A stretch of DNA of 64,000 bases from Flavobacterium subsaxonicum WB 4.1-42 = DSM 21790 (GTDB lineage: Bacteria > Bacteroidota > Bacteroidia > Flavobacteriales > Flavobacteriaceae): contig NZ_AUGP01000004.1 of NCBI RefSeq assembly GCF_000422725.1, positions 27,474 to 91,473 on the forward strand, given 5' to 3'. The translations under genes were made by a program, and so were the position numbers. This document shows positions 17,135-25,136 of this stretch, piece by piece. Each line of letters begins with the position of its first letter. Position 1 is the stretch's first letter. A model generated the notes under the pieces. It made no database searches. It had not been told where the DNA came from and saw nothing but the letters and a program-made list of their open reading frames with translations.

Positions 17135-17779
17135 ATGCACGATATTTACGATTTTTTGAGCAATACATTGTTTAGCCAGTACAGCACGTACACGCTTACC
17201 CAAAAAATACTCGAATTTACTGCTGTTATATTGGGTATTACAAGTGTTATTTACTCTAAAAAGAACAATATACTGCTATATCCTACCGGGCTGGCAAGCA
17301 CAATTATTTACATTTACCTGCTGTTAGACTGGCAACTTTATGGCGATTTACTTATTAATATGTACTATTTTTATATGAGTATTTATGGGTGGATTTTGTG
17401 GGGAAGGCATCGAAATGTTAAGGAATTCTTAAAAATAACAACTATTTCGCATTTAGATTACAAAATATGCATTATAATCTTTGTTGTTTCTATTATATTT
17501 GTGTCGTGTATTTACATGTACTTTAATATGTTTACTATTTGGTGGGCATACGTAGATACGGTAATGACCGGTCTTCTTTTTGTGGGCACGTGGCTACTGG
17601 CAAAACGGAAACTGGAAAACTGGCTTTTTTTAATAGCCGGAGACATAATAGCCATACCGCTTTTTTACCTTAAGGGCTATACGCTTACAAGTATTTTAAA
17701 CTTATTTTTAACTGTAATTGCCATTTATGGCTACTTAGCATGGAAGACAACTTTACACGACAAAAAACTGCAACAATAA
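17135..17779 (+). CDS. pnuC: PnuC-family vitamin transporter (nicotinamide riboside or thiamin)
   Basis: This is a 214-residue integral membrane protein with about seven membrane segments and the family's signatures: KKNNILLYPTG, the WQLYGDLLINMYYFYMSIYGW block, and a terminal membrane helix with NLFLTVIAIYGYLAW. PnuC carriers move nicotinamide riboside; the PnuT subgroup moves thiamin and is common in Bacteroidota. The TPP-riboswitch-controlled receptor 4 kb downstream makes a thiamin role plausible, but no riboswitch precedes this gene itself. The 3' end overlaps the next gene by 40 bases. Confidence 0.9.
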   Translation: MHDIYDFLSNTLFSQYSTYTLTQKILEFTAVILGITSVIYSKKNNILLYPTGLASTIIYIYLLLDWQLYGDLLINMYYFYMSIYGWILWGRHRNVKEFLKITTISHLDYKICIIIFVVSIIFVSCIYMYFNMFTIWWAYVDTVMTGLLFVGTWLLAKRKLENWLFLIAGDIIAIPLFYLKGYTLTSILNLFLTVIAIYGYLAWKTTLHDKKLQQ

Positions 17780-19647
17780 ATATAACTATTTATGCAGAGT
17801 TTGATAGCAAAACCACTGCGGCATTGCTTAATCAGCAGCCTTTTGCCGAAGAAAAAAATAACCGCCGCCTTAATTTTAAAGCTAAAGACATTGGTTTGGT
17901 AAATACTCCAAAACAGTCTGACATGGCTATTGTTATTGCGCCCGAAGAAAACAGGGATGCCAACAACCTGGCAGAAATGCTTCGCCTAAACAGCAACCCA
18001 CGCCTGCGCATTACCGAAGGTTATGATGATGTTTATGAGAAAGTATCTTATATAGTATCTGAACTTGAAAAAGCGTTTGAACTGGGCCTTTCTATTACCG
18101 ATTTTGTGCAGATTTACAAGCGCAACATTACCTTAGAAAAAATTGGCAGCCAGGTAAACATCTTTAAAAACGGTATTGATAAAATTAACTTGGAGCGCCC
18201 TGCTGTTATTAGCGATGGCGTTTTTATGCTTGATAAAGAAACGGCACAACAATGTGCGGCGTATTTTGATAGCAAAAAAGATTTGTATAAGCTTAAAAAG
18301 TTTGTACCCGCATCTGGCGCAGCCACAAGGATGTTTAAATTCCTGCATGACTTTATTGCCGATTACAATCCGAAAAAAGAAACTATTAACGGTTACATAA
18401 ACAGAAAAAAAGACAACTCGCTGGAGGTGTTTTTATTAGGTTTAGAAAAGTTTCCTTTCTATAAAGAAATTGCGGCTGAGGCCGAAAAGCATGTGGTGTA
18501 CCCGGAGGCGGATGACGAGAATGTTCGCGAAGATGCCCGTAACTACAGCTTTATAAAAACCATGATTAGCGAGGATCTTTTTGATTACGCTAATAAGCCA
18601 AAAGGTATATTGCCGTTTCATTGCTATGGCAATCTTACTGCTACGCCGGTTTACGAACATTTAAGAGAGAGTGTGGCTTATGCGGGTTCGCAGGGGCAAA
18701 CGCATGTGCATTTTACTATATCCGAAAATCACCTGAACGGTTTCCTGGATTCTATAAACGAAGTTAGGGCCAGGGTAGAAGAAGAGTCGGGTATAAAGAT
18801 CAGTTTTAACTTTACTTATCAGCATAAAGAAACCGACACTCTTGCGGTAGATATGGCCAATAACCCTTTTAGGGACGAAAAAGGCAACCTGCTTTTTAGG
18901 CCCGGAGGCCACGGTGCGCTTATAGAAAACCTTAACCGCCTGGATGCCGATATTGTGTTTGTTAAAAACATAGATAACGTTAGGCATACCAAGATGGATA
19001 CCATTTCGCTTTACAAAAAGGCACTGGGTGGCATGTTGGTAAAGCTTCAGCAAACTATATTTGATTACTTAGAGCGTATAGAAAAAAGGGAATTAAGCGA
19101 AGAGGAGTTAGACGAAATTGTAGAGTTTGCGTCTAAAAAACTTTCGCTGGATATATCTCCCGATTTTGATAAATTTACCCTTGAGAACAAGTTTTTGTAC
19201 CTTACGGAGTGCCTGGACAGGCCAATTCGCATTTGCGGAATGGTTAAGAACGAAGGCGAGCCCGGTGGTGGCCCGTTTTGGGTAAAAGGCAAAAGGGGCA
19301 GGGTATCGTTACAAATTGTAGAAAGCTCTCAAATAGACCTTGATAATAAAATACAGAACCATATATTCTCTCAGTCTACCCATTTTAACCCGGTAGATTT
19401 AGTGTGTGGCCTTAAAGACTATAAGGGCAAAAAGTTTAACCTAACACAATATGTAGACCCTAATACGGGCTTTATTGTATACAAGAACAGGATGGGTAAA
19501 GACGTAAAATCGTACGAGCTTCCCGGTTTATGGAATGGTGCTATGGCCGGTTGGATAACCGTGTTTGTAGAGGTGCCGCTTAAAACCTTTAACCCGGTTA
19601 AAACGGTAAACGACCTGCTTAAGGCGGCGCACCAAAAACCGGTATAA
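17740..19647 (+). CDS. DUF4301 protein with an unusual N-terminal extension
   Basis: The 635-residue protein contains a DUF4301 domain from about residue 106 to the end (ERPAVISDGVF, FVPASGAATRMFKFL, LFRPGGHGALIENLN, GEPGGGPFWVKG). DUF4301 proteins are flavobacterial, of unknown biochemical role; the glycine-rich ASGAATRM and GGHGAL patches suggest nucleotide or sugar-nucleotide binding. The first 105 residues are not part of DUF4301. They begin with INITIYAEFDSKTTAALL, which resembles the P-loop start of NadR-type kinases often found at this spot after pnuC, but the glycines are gone. The gene overlaps pnuC by 40 bases. Confidence 0.8.
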   Translation: MEDNFTRQKTATINITIYAEFDSKTTAALLNQQPFAEEKNNRRLNFKAKDIGLVNTPKQSDMAIVIAPEENRDANNLAEMLRLNSNPRLRITEGYDDVYEKVSYIVSELEKAFELGLSITDFVQIYKRNITLEKIGSQVNIFKNGIDKINLERPAVISDGVFMLDKETAQQCAAYFDSKKDLYKLKKFVPASGAATRMFKFLHDFIADYNPKKETINGYINRKKDNSLEVFLLGLEKFPFYKEIAAEAEKHVVYPEADDENVREDARNYSFIKTMISEDLFDYANKPKGILPFHCYGNLTATPVYEHLRESVAYAGSQGQTHVHFTISENHLNGFLDSINEVRARVEEESGIKISFNFTYQHKETDTLAVDMANNPFRDEKGNLLFRPGGHGALIENLNRLDADIVFVKNIDNVRHTKMDTISLYKKALGGMLVKLQQTIFDYLERIEKRELSEEELDEIVEFASKKLSLDISPDFDKFTLENKFLYLTECLDRPIRICGMVKNEGEPGGGPFWVKGKRGRVSLQIVESSQIDLDNKIQNHIFSQSTHFNPVDLVCGLKDYKGKKFNLTQYVDPNTGFIVYKNRMGKDVKSYELPGLWNGAMAGWITVFVEVPLKTFNPVKTVNDLLKAAHQKPV

Positions 19648-19663
19648 TATTTTAATTTAAATT

Positions 19664-20065
19664 GTGGATACACAAAAGATAGTTACAGAGCTTGGTTATA
19701 AAGCGGTTAGGAGTAGTGGTGCAGGTGGCCAGAATGTAAATAAGGTATCCAGCAAAGTGGTGCTTAGTTTTAATGTGGCGCAGTCGCAATATCTTTCAGA
19801 AGAAGAAAAAGCACTTATAGAAACACGCCTTGCCAGCCGCCTTACCGATGATAAGGTGCTTATTTTGCAGTGCGACGAAGACCGTAGCCAGATACGAAAC
19901 AAAGATATTGTTACCAAACGGTTCTTTCAGGTTATAGAGGCTGCCTTAAAGGTAGATAAACCCAGAAAGCCTACACGCATACCACGATCGGTAATTAAAA
20001 AGCGTATAGAAGGCAAACGCCGCCAGGCCGATAAAAAGCAATCGCGCAAAAGGCCGGATTTTTAA
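19664..20065 (+). CDS. arfB: Ribosome rescue peptidyl-tRNA hydrolase ArfB
   Basis: ArfB (YaeJ/ICT1 type) frees ribosomes stalled on broken mRNA. The 133-residue protein has the release-factor GGQ motif at SSGAGGQNVNKVSSKV near residue 20 and the basic C-terminal tail (RQADKKQSRKRPDF) that enters the empty mRNA channel. The start is a GTG at 19664, with no closer ATG before the conserved region. It follows the DUF4301 gene by 16 bases. A GC-rich hairpin near 20105-20127 may end transcription. Confidence 0.92.
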   Translation: MDTQKIVTELGYKAVRSSGAGGQNVNKVSSKVVLSFNVAQSQYLSEEEKALIETRLASRLTDDKVLILQCDEDRSQIRNKDIVTKRFFQVIEAALKVDKPRKPTRIPRSVIKKRIEGKRRQADKKQSRKRPDF

Positions 20066-20164
20066 GAGAAGACCACCAGATAATAGATCTTAGATAATAG
20101 ACAAAACCCTGCTTAACGGCAGGGTTTGGTGTTTAGACATATTACTAATTGTTTATGGCAGAAA

Positions 20165-20243
20165 GACCTACAAGGTTTTAGAAACCTTGCAGGAAGTATA
20201 CACGGCTTAGCAACCTGCAAGGTCTTAAAGACCTTGTAGGTTT
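20165..20243. repeat. Two-armed nested palindromic repeat
   Basis: The left part (AAGGTTTTAGAAACCTT core) and right part (AAGGTCTTAAAGACCTT core) are each self-complementary and also complementary to one another with few mismatches, bounded by ACCTACAAGG and CCTTGTAGGT. This cruciform design is like REP/BIME-type repeats. Confidence 0.75.
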
Positions 20244-20351
20244 AAAAACCTCATTAAACCACAGTAACTTATCGCGTAGCGATTTAATTTCGGTAGGCAA
20301 TAAAATCTGCATGAACCTATTTTCCCGTAGGGAATTAATACCTCATAAAAA

Positions 20352-20380
20352 AATTGGCTGCCCCGGCAGGACAGCCAATT
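20352..20380 (-). terminator. Terminator of the Vps62/NPP1-like gene
   Basis: A perfect 9-bp stem (20352-20360 with 20372-20380) is followed on the minus strand by seven T. Confidence 0.85.
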
Positions 20381-20410
20381 CTAAAAAAGTATGAAAGATG
20401 GTTTAAGCGC

Positions 20411-21358
20411 TTAGTTAATTGTGCCAATTATGGTTCCAACCGCAAAGTCAGATCCGCTGCAGCCGTTAGTGCCAAGGGCATCGCTGCCGTTACAGGCTGC
20501 AAAATTCCAGTACTGGCGGTCGCGGTGTAATGGGCCTTTACCTGTAGTACCCCATCCGCCATTAAAGTTAAACTCTGATTTATCACAGCTCATTTGCACA
20601 AGGTTGTTCCATGTGCTGGCTTCGTCGCTGGCATCGGCCGGGTTGCGGTAATCGCCAAAATACGTACAGGCATAGCCAATAAAGCTAATGGTGTTACTGT
20701 TGTTATACATGCCGTGGGCATATTTACCCACATAAGCCACAAGCCTTGTACCGGCAGCTACATTGCGCCAGTCTTTAGTGTACCAGCCACCATGCTGATA
20801 GTACGTTACCGTAACAATTCTCATTGTCGATTTTTTAAACTGTATTACAACGTGTTCCCAGTCGTAATCATGGCCACCCTGCCCAACAGAGCAAGGCTCC
20901 TGTTTTTTATAGGTAAACCAGTAGTCTATAAATACTTTATCAGTATCGGTAGGGTGCTGCTGCACATCATAGTACGTAGGAAAGTTAAGGCTTTGAGGCG
21001 CAGTGCTGTTAGTAAGCTGTAAGGTGCCGTTGCACACAATGCTTGCAGGGTTAGAGCTCGCCCATATATCTTCTACCGATGTTGGATAATCCGGCGCGGC
21101 GCGGTCAAACTTTACAAGCGGGGCAAAAGTTGCAGCCCAGCCCGATGCCTGAGATGACGTGATTTTGGTAGCACTCTCGGTACAATTGCAACCTAAAAAC
21201 GGGTTGGTATTGGTAACGGCAAGCCTCCCGGTAAGTGCGTTAATAAGGGTGTCGGTAGTGGTAGCGTTGGTTTCGGCGGCTTCATCTACAGATGGTGCCG
21301 AACACGAAAACAGTGTAATGCTGAAAACGGCCAGCATAGTAAGCATAGTATTTTTCAT
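20411..21358 (-). CDS. Lipoprotein with Vps62/NPP1-like domain
   Basis: The 315-residue protein starts at ATG 21358 with a lipoprotein signal (SITLFSCSAPS). The central part contains GHDYDWEHVVIQF, which matches the core HxxDWEHV motif shared by NPP1/NLP necrosis-inducing proteins and fungal Vps62-related proteins, with aromatic and Tyr-rich strands around it (YYQHGGWYTKDW). Those proteins bind plant sphingolipids or are of unknown role. Several Cys pairs suggest disulfides outside the cytoplasm. It is a single gene ended by a strong terminator. The family link is a motif-level guess. Confidence 0.65.
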   Translation of the reverse strand: MKNTMLTMLAVFSITLFSCSAPSVDEAAETNATTTDTLINALTGRLAVTNTNPFLGCNCTESATKITSSQASGWAATFAPLVKFDRAAPDYPTSVEDIWASSNPASIVCNGTLQLTNSTAPQSLNFPTYYDVQQHPTDTDKVFIDYWFTYKKQEPCSVGQGGHDYDWEHVVIQFKKSTMRIVTVTYYQHGGWYTKDWRNVAAGTRLVAYVGKYAHGMYNNSNTISFIGYACTYFGDYRNPADASDEASTWNNLVQMSCDKSEFNFNGGWGTTGKGPLHRDRQYWNFAACNGSDALGTNGCSGSDFAVGTIIGTIN

Positions 21359-21578
21359 TGAATGTAATTTGTTAATAATTAGAATGTAAAAAACTGACTT
21401 TGGTTTGTTGTAATGTTTGGATCGCGACCGTTGCAAAGAACATCATTACACGTTAACTGGCTATTTACTACATGTTTTTAAATTATTATTACTAAGTTAA
21501 GTGGCTGGTAATTAATTTAATTGTTGAATTAAAAGGCTATTTCTAACTATCAAAAAATCTTCTCAATACTTATTACTG

Positions 21579-21607
21579 TTGTCTCAATACTTTTTTTACT
21601 ACATTTG
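21579..21607 (+). promoter_or_regulatory. Promoter of the TPP riboswitch transcript
   Basis: TTG at 21579-21581 and TACATTTG at 21600-21607 are separated by 18 bases, fitting the Bacteroidota form. The riboswitch begins within a few bases of the expected transcription start. Confidence 0.7.
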
Positions 21608-21611
21608 CCCC

Positions 21612-21695
21612 GTCTCAAAGGGGTGCCCTAAACAATCGGGCTGAGATCATACCCAAAGAACCTGGGCGGGTAATGCCGCCAAGGGAATTAAAGGC
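21612..21695 (+). promoter_or_regulatory. TPP (thi-box) riboswitch
   Basis: The conserved thi-box elements occur in order: GGGGTGCCC, GGGCTGAGA, TCATACCC, GAACCTG, GGGTAATGCC and AAGGGAA. Together they form the known two-arm thiamin pyrophosphate sensor. It lies about 100 bases before the TonB-dependent receptor start. No clear intrinsic terminator follows, so control is more likely at translation initiation. Confidence 0.95.
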
Positions 21696-21796
21696 TAAAC
21701 AAGCGGAGTGCACGCCGTAAACTTTTGCCAAAAACAAATAGTAATTTAACATCAAAGGAATAATTGCCCCTTTTATTTGTAAATCAATTTTTACGA

Positions 21797-24019
21797 ATGA
21801 AAATTTTATTCAATTCTTACCAAGTTGCAAAGTTGCAGAGATGCAAAGTTGCAAAGTCTCACAAATTATTTTTTTCGCTATCGCTATCCCTGTTTGGTGT
21901 TGCCGCTTTTGCACAGCAGCCCGTAGTGCAGGATACCACAAAGCTCGACGAGGTTTTGGTGCAGGCGGTACGTGTAAACAGCAAAACACCTGTAACCTTT
22001 AGCAACATTAGTAAAGAAGAACTGGCTCCCCGCAACCTGGGGCAGGACATACCAGTGCTGCTTAACTATCTGCCATCGGTAGTAACCACTACAGATGCCG
22101 GTAACGGTATTGGCTACACGTCTATGCGTGTGCGTGGGTCAGACGCCTCGCGTATTAACGTTACGCTAAATGGTATTCCGTATAACGACTCAGAGTCGCA
22201 CGGTACATTTTGGGTTAACATGGGCGATTTTGCCTCATCGGTAGAAAACATCCAGTTGCAGCGTGGGGTAGGTACCTCTACCAACGGTGCAGGGGCTTTC
22301 GGCGCAAGCCTAAACTTACTTACCGATGCTTTTCAGAACAAATCGAGTGCAGAAATAGCCAACTCTGTAGGTAGTTACAACTCGAGGAAACATACGGTAA
22401 AATTCAGTACCGGCTTAATGAACAACCATTTCGAAATTGCTGGCAGGTTGTCTAATATCGAGTCAGATGGGTATATAGACAGGGCAGCATCCAGCCTTAA
22501 GTCATACTTTTTGCAGGGTACTTATGTGGGTAACACCACCTTGATTAAAGCATTGGTTTTTGGCGGAAAAGAAAAAACATACCAGTCGTGGAATGGCCTT
22601 GAAGACCCTGAAAAACTGAGAAACGACCGTACTTACAATACATCGGGCCAATATGAAGATGAGAACGGCATAACCCGTTTTTACGATAATGAAACCGATA
22701 ATTACCAGCAGGATCACTACCAGTTGCATTGGAATGAGAAACTGTCGGAAAACTGGAACACCAACCTTGCCGTGCACTACACTATAGGTAAGGGCTATTA
22801 TGAAAATTACAGGGATGATGCCGACTTTGCCGATTATGGCCTTGCCCCGGTTACCGTTAGCGGAGAAGAAATTACCGCTGCCGACCTTGTAACCCGCAAA
22901 TGGCTGGATAACGATTTTTATGGCACTACATTTTCTACCAACTATAAAAAAGATGCTGTAAATGTAACCGTTGGTGGTGCCTGGAACAGGTACGAAGGCG
23001 GCCATTACGGACAGGTAATATGGTCGCAATATTCGGGCAACACCCGCCCCGGCGACCGTTATTATAACGATGATGCCAAAAAAACCGACTTTAACGTGTT
23101 TGGTAAAATAAACTACCAGGTAACCAACAGCCTTAGCATTTATGGCGATATGCAATACCGCAGGGTTAACTACAGTGCCGATGGTGTGCTTGTAGACCCG
23201 GTAGACGATACTTTTGATTTTTACAACCCCAAAGCAGGTTTAACCTTTACGGTAAACGATAAAAACAATATTTACTTTTCTTATGCGCGTGCCAACCGCG
23301 AGCCTCGCCGCGACGATTACGAGAACGGCAGTGCCAAACCCGAAACCCTTAACGATTTCGAGCTGGGCTGGAGGTTTAAACAAGGCAGGAATACCGTTAA
23401 CCTAAACGGTTACTACATGCGCTATAAAGACCAGCTGGTGCTAACAGGTGCACTTAACGATGTGGGCTCGCCAATATATACCAATAGTGGCGACAGCTAC
23501 AGGCTTGGCGCCGAATTAGATGCTACCATTTTTGTTACAGATAAAGTAATACTACGCCCTAACATTGCGGTAAGCACCAACAAAAACATCGATTTTTACT
23601 TTCAGAGAGATGGCGTGCTGCAAAACCTGGGTAACACCAATATAGCATTTTCGCCCAACTTTGTGGCGGGTAACGCTATAACGGTAATTCCGGTAAAGGG
23701 GTTGCAGGCAAGTTTGCTGTCTAAATTGGTAGGAGACCAGTACATGGGCAACATAGACAGCGAAGGCTCTAAACTGGAGAGCTATTTTGTAAACGATATT
23801 AATGTAAGCTATGAGTTTACTACCAATACGTTTATAAAATCAGTACTAATATCGGGCCTTGTAAATAACATACTGGATTATAAATATGAGTCTAACGGGT
23901 ATTTTTATACTTATGATGACGATTATTCTAACCCCGGAAGTGTGCAAACCATAGAAGGTGCGGGCTATTACCCACAGGCAGGCATTAATTTTTTGCTGGG
24001 TGCCACACTTAAGTTTTAA
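21797..24019 (+). CDS. TonB-dependent outer-membrane receptor under TPP control, likely thiamin transporter
   Basis: This 740-residue TonB-dependent receptor has a signal region ending near VAAFAQQ, a TonB-box/plug domain (about 45-160, LDEVLVQAVRV, MRVRGSDASRINVTLNGIPYND) and a long beta-barrel ending in F (LGATLKF). Position right behind a TPP riboswitch is strong evidence that it takes up thiamin or its phosphates, as known for the OMR1-type receptors of Bacteroidota. The start at 21797 is chosen; the track-long form from 21764 is not needed. The segment coding residues 8-23, before the signal core, is a short direct repeat (GTTGCAAAGTTGCA type) that also occurs between genes in related genomes. 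Confidence 0.93.
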   Translation: MKILFNSYQVAKLQRCKVAKSHKLFFSLSLSLFGVAAFAQQPVVQDTTKLDEVLVQAVRVNSKTPVTFSNISKEELAPRNLGQDIPVLLNYLPSVVTTTDAGNGIGYTSMRVRGSDASRINVTLNGIPYNDSESHGTFWVNMGDFASSVENIQLQRGVGTSTNGAGAFGASLNLLTDAFQNKSSAEIANSVGSYNSRKHTVKFSTGLMNNHFEIAGRLSNIESDGYIDRAASSLKSYFLQGTYVGNTTLIKALVFGGKEKTYQSWNGLEDPEKLRNDRTYNTSGQYEDENGITRFYDNETDNYQQDHYQLHWNEKLSENWNTNLAVHYTIGKGYYENYRDDADFADYGLAPVTVSGEEITAADLVTRKWLDNDFYGTTFSTNYKKDAVNVTVGGAWNRYEGGHYGQVIWSQYSGNTRPGDRYYNDDAKKTDFNVFGKINYQVTNSLSIYGDMQYRRVNYSADGVLVDPVDDTFDFYNPKAGLTFTVNDKNNIYFSYARANREPRRDDYENGSAKPETLNDFELGWRFKQGRNTVNLNGYYMRYKDQLVLTGALNDVGSPIYTNSGDSYRLGAELDATIFVTDKVILRPNIAVSTNKNIDFYFQRDGVLQNLGNTNIAFSPNFVAGNAITVIPVKGLQASLLSKLVGDQYMGNIDSEGSKLESYFVNDINVSYEFTTNTFIKSVLISGLVNNILDYKYESNGYFYTYDDDYSNPGSVQTIEGAGYYPQAGINFLLGATLKF

Positions 24020-24053
24020 ATAGTTAGTTTTTTTGAGTTTTATACCCTGATTT

Positions 24054-24084
24054 ATCCTGCTGTAATTTACAGCAGGATTTTTTT
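24054..24084. terminator. Terminator between receptor and SRPBCC genes
   Basis: A perfect 12-bp stem (24054-24065 with 24067-24078) has a T-tract on the plus strand. The right arm contains the stop codon of the convergent SRPBCC gene. Confidence 0.85.
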
Positions 24085-24543
24085 ATACTTATCCGGATCT
24101 TCGGCAAAAGCCTTAACAATGCGGTTTCTTTCGGCCAGTAATTTATACATATAGCGGCTCAGGAAGAGGCTATCGGCCAGGCGGCCCAACATCCCGAAAG
24201 GGCTGGTGTAATCAAAAATGTCAGTCATAACCGCCTGTCCGTTTTCTTCGGTAAAAATGTGCTCGTGCCTAAAGTTTTTAAAAGCCCCCTGCACCATTTC
24301 ATCGGCAAAAAAATACGGTCGGTTAAACGTGGTAATTTTAGAGCTTAGCCTTTGTGTTATGCCCAGGTGCCTGGCCTGCCAGGTAACGCTATCGTTAAGG
24401 TCCATCAGGCCTTCGGTCTTGCCGGCTACGGCCCGCTCGTTAGTATGCGTTGTAGATATTTTATGCAGGTCTACACTGCGCGACAAATCGAACACAACAG
24501 CTATGGGCGCATTAATAACAGTTTGTAGTTTTAGTCGAGGCAT
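24067..24543 (-). CDS. SRPBCC-family (START-like) protein
   Basis: The 158-residue protein begins RLKLQTVINAPIAVVFDLSRSVDLH, the first strand and helix of the SRPBCC/START ligand-binding fold, and has a long C-terminal helix (RYMYKLLAERNRIVKAFAED). The family binds hydrophobic ligands or acts as a cell-division inhibitor-like protein; here the ligand is unknown. No signal peptide. It follows the Rieske-like lipoprotein gene by two bases on the same strand, so the two form an operon. Confidence 0.85.
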   Translation of the reverse strand: MPRLKLQTVINAPIAVVFDLSRSVDLHKISTTHTNERAVAGKTEGLMDLNDSVTWQARHLGITQRLSSKITTFNRPYFFADEMVQGAFKNFRHEHIFTEENGQAVMTDIFDYTSPFGMLGRLADSLFLSRYMYKLLAERNRIVKAFAEDPDKYKKILL

Positions 24544-24545
24544 AG

Positions 24546-24974
24546 TTAATTAGATACCCTTATATAGGTGCTGCTTATTATCTCCACTTTATAAGGTTTA
24601 AGGGTATACTCTACATCGGCATTAGCCTGGCCGGTAAAAAGGCTGTACTCAACTTCGTCACAAGGGCAAATGGCGTTAATACCGTCTATTTGCAGTACAG
24701 AGCAATTGGTTAAATTCTGGTTAGGGCAGCTTGCCTCATAGGCACTGTAGCCACTGCCGGTATTCATAACTATAATGCCATTGATGCCAATGCCGGCATC
24801 GGTAATGCGCACAGGGTTGCCGGTAAACTGTAAATTACTGTACAGTGGTAACGACATATCTATATCTTTAGAAAAATTGTAGTTAGGCAGGTATTTGTTA
24901 TTATTACGGAAATCGTCGCTGCTGCAGGCAAAAAATAAAGGCAGTAAAAAAAGGAAGAAAATATATTTTCTCAT
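24546..24974 (-). CDS. Rieske-like lipoprotein without histidine ligands
   Basis: The 142-residue protein has a lipoprotein signal (residues 1-17, FFACSSD). The C-terminal part follows the Rieske [2Fe-2S] layout, with Cys83 (ASCPN), Cys91, then CPCDEVEYSLFTG at 103-115. In true Rieske proteins each Cys is paired with a His (CxH and CxxH). Here the His positions are Asn and Asp, so a normal cluster cannot form; Cys pairs could make disulfides instead. I recall similar hypothetical lipoproteins in flavobacteria. It is translated before the SRPBCC gene. Confidence 0.7.
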   Translation of the reverse strand: MRKYIFFLFLLPLFFACSSDDFRNNNKYLPNYNFSKDIDMSLPLYSNLQFTGNPVRITDAGIGINGIIVMNTGSGYSAYEASCPNQNLTNCSVLQIDGINAICPCDEVEYSLFTGQANADVEYTLKPYKVEIISSTYIRVSN

Positions 24975-25052
24975 TGGGTAAATTTTTCTTTAATAATTAT
25001 GAAACAAATTTAATTTAATTAACTTTGGTCTGTGCTATTAGGCATTTAAAAA

Positions 25053-25080
25053 TTGATTTAACAAAAAAATGGTATCTTTG
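25053..25080 (+). promoter_or_regulatory. Promoter of greA
   Basis: TTG at 25053-25055 and TATCTTTG at 25073-25080 are 17 bases apart, a good match to the Bacteroidota promoter form. Transcription should start at about 25085-25088. Confidence 0.7.
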
Positions 25081-25089
25081 CCATGTAGG

Positions 25090-25114
25090 AATCCCGTCGT
25101 GATGGGATTTTTTC
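25090..25114 (+). promoter_or_regulatory. Hairpin with T-tract in the greA leader
   Basis: A 6-bp stem (25090-25095 with 25104-25109) followed by TTTTTTC lies at the very 5' end of the expected greA transcript, 23 bases before the start codon. It looks like a short intrinsic terminator, i.e. an attenuator, or a 5' stabilising hairpin. Confidence 0.65.
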
Positions 25115-25136
25115 TATTTATATAAACGATGAAGTT

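Larger units (their letters stand above)
20066..20410. other. Intergenic region with nested palindromes
   Basis: No gene is seen. Close to the arfB stop is a hairpin (AACCCTGC with GCAGGGTT, about 20105-20127) that may be the arfB terminator. Then comes a two-armed imperfect palindrome at 20165-20243, and last the terminator of the minus-strand lipoprotein gene. Confidence 0.6.

Noticed and set aside
22502..23155. 217-codon minus-strand frame inside the TonB receptor gene
   Set aside because: Antisense shadow of a clear receptor barrel; composition is mainly Val/Ile/Gly from reversed codons.
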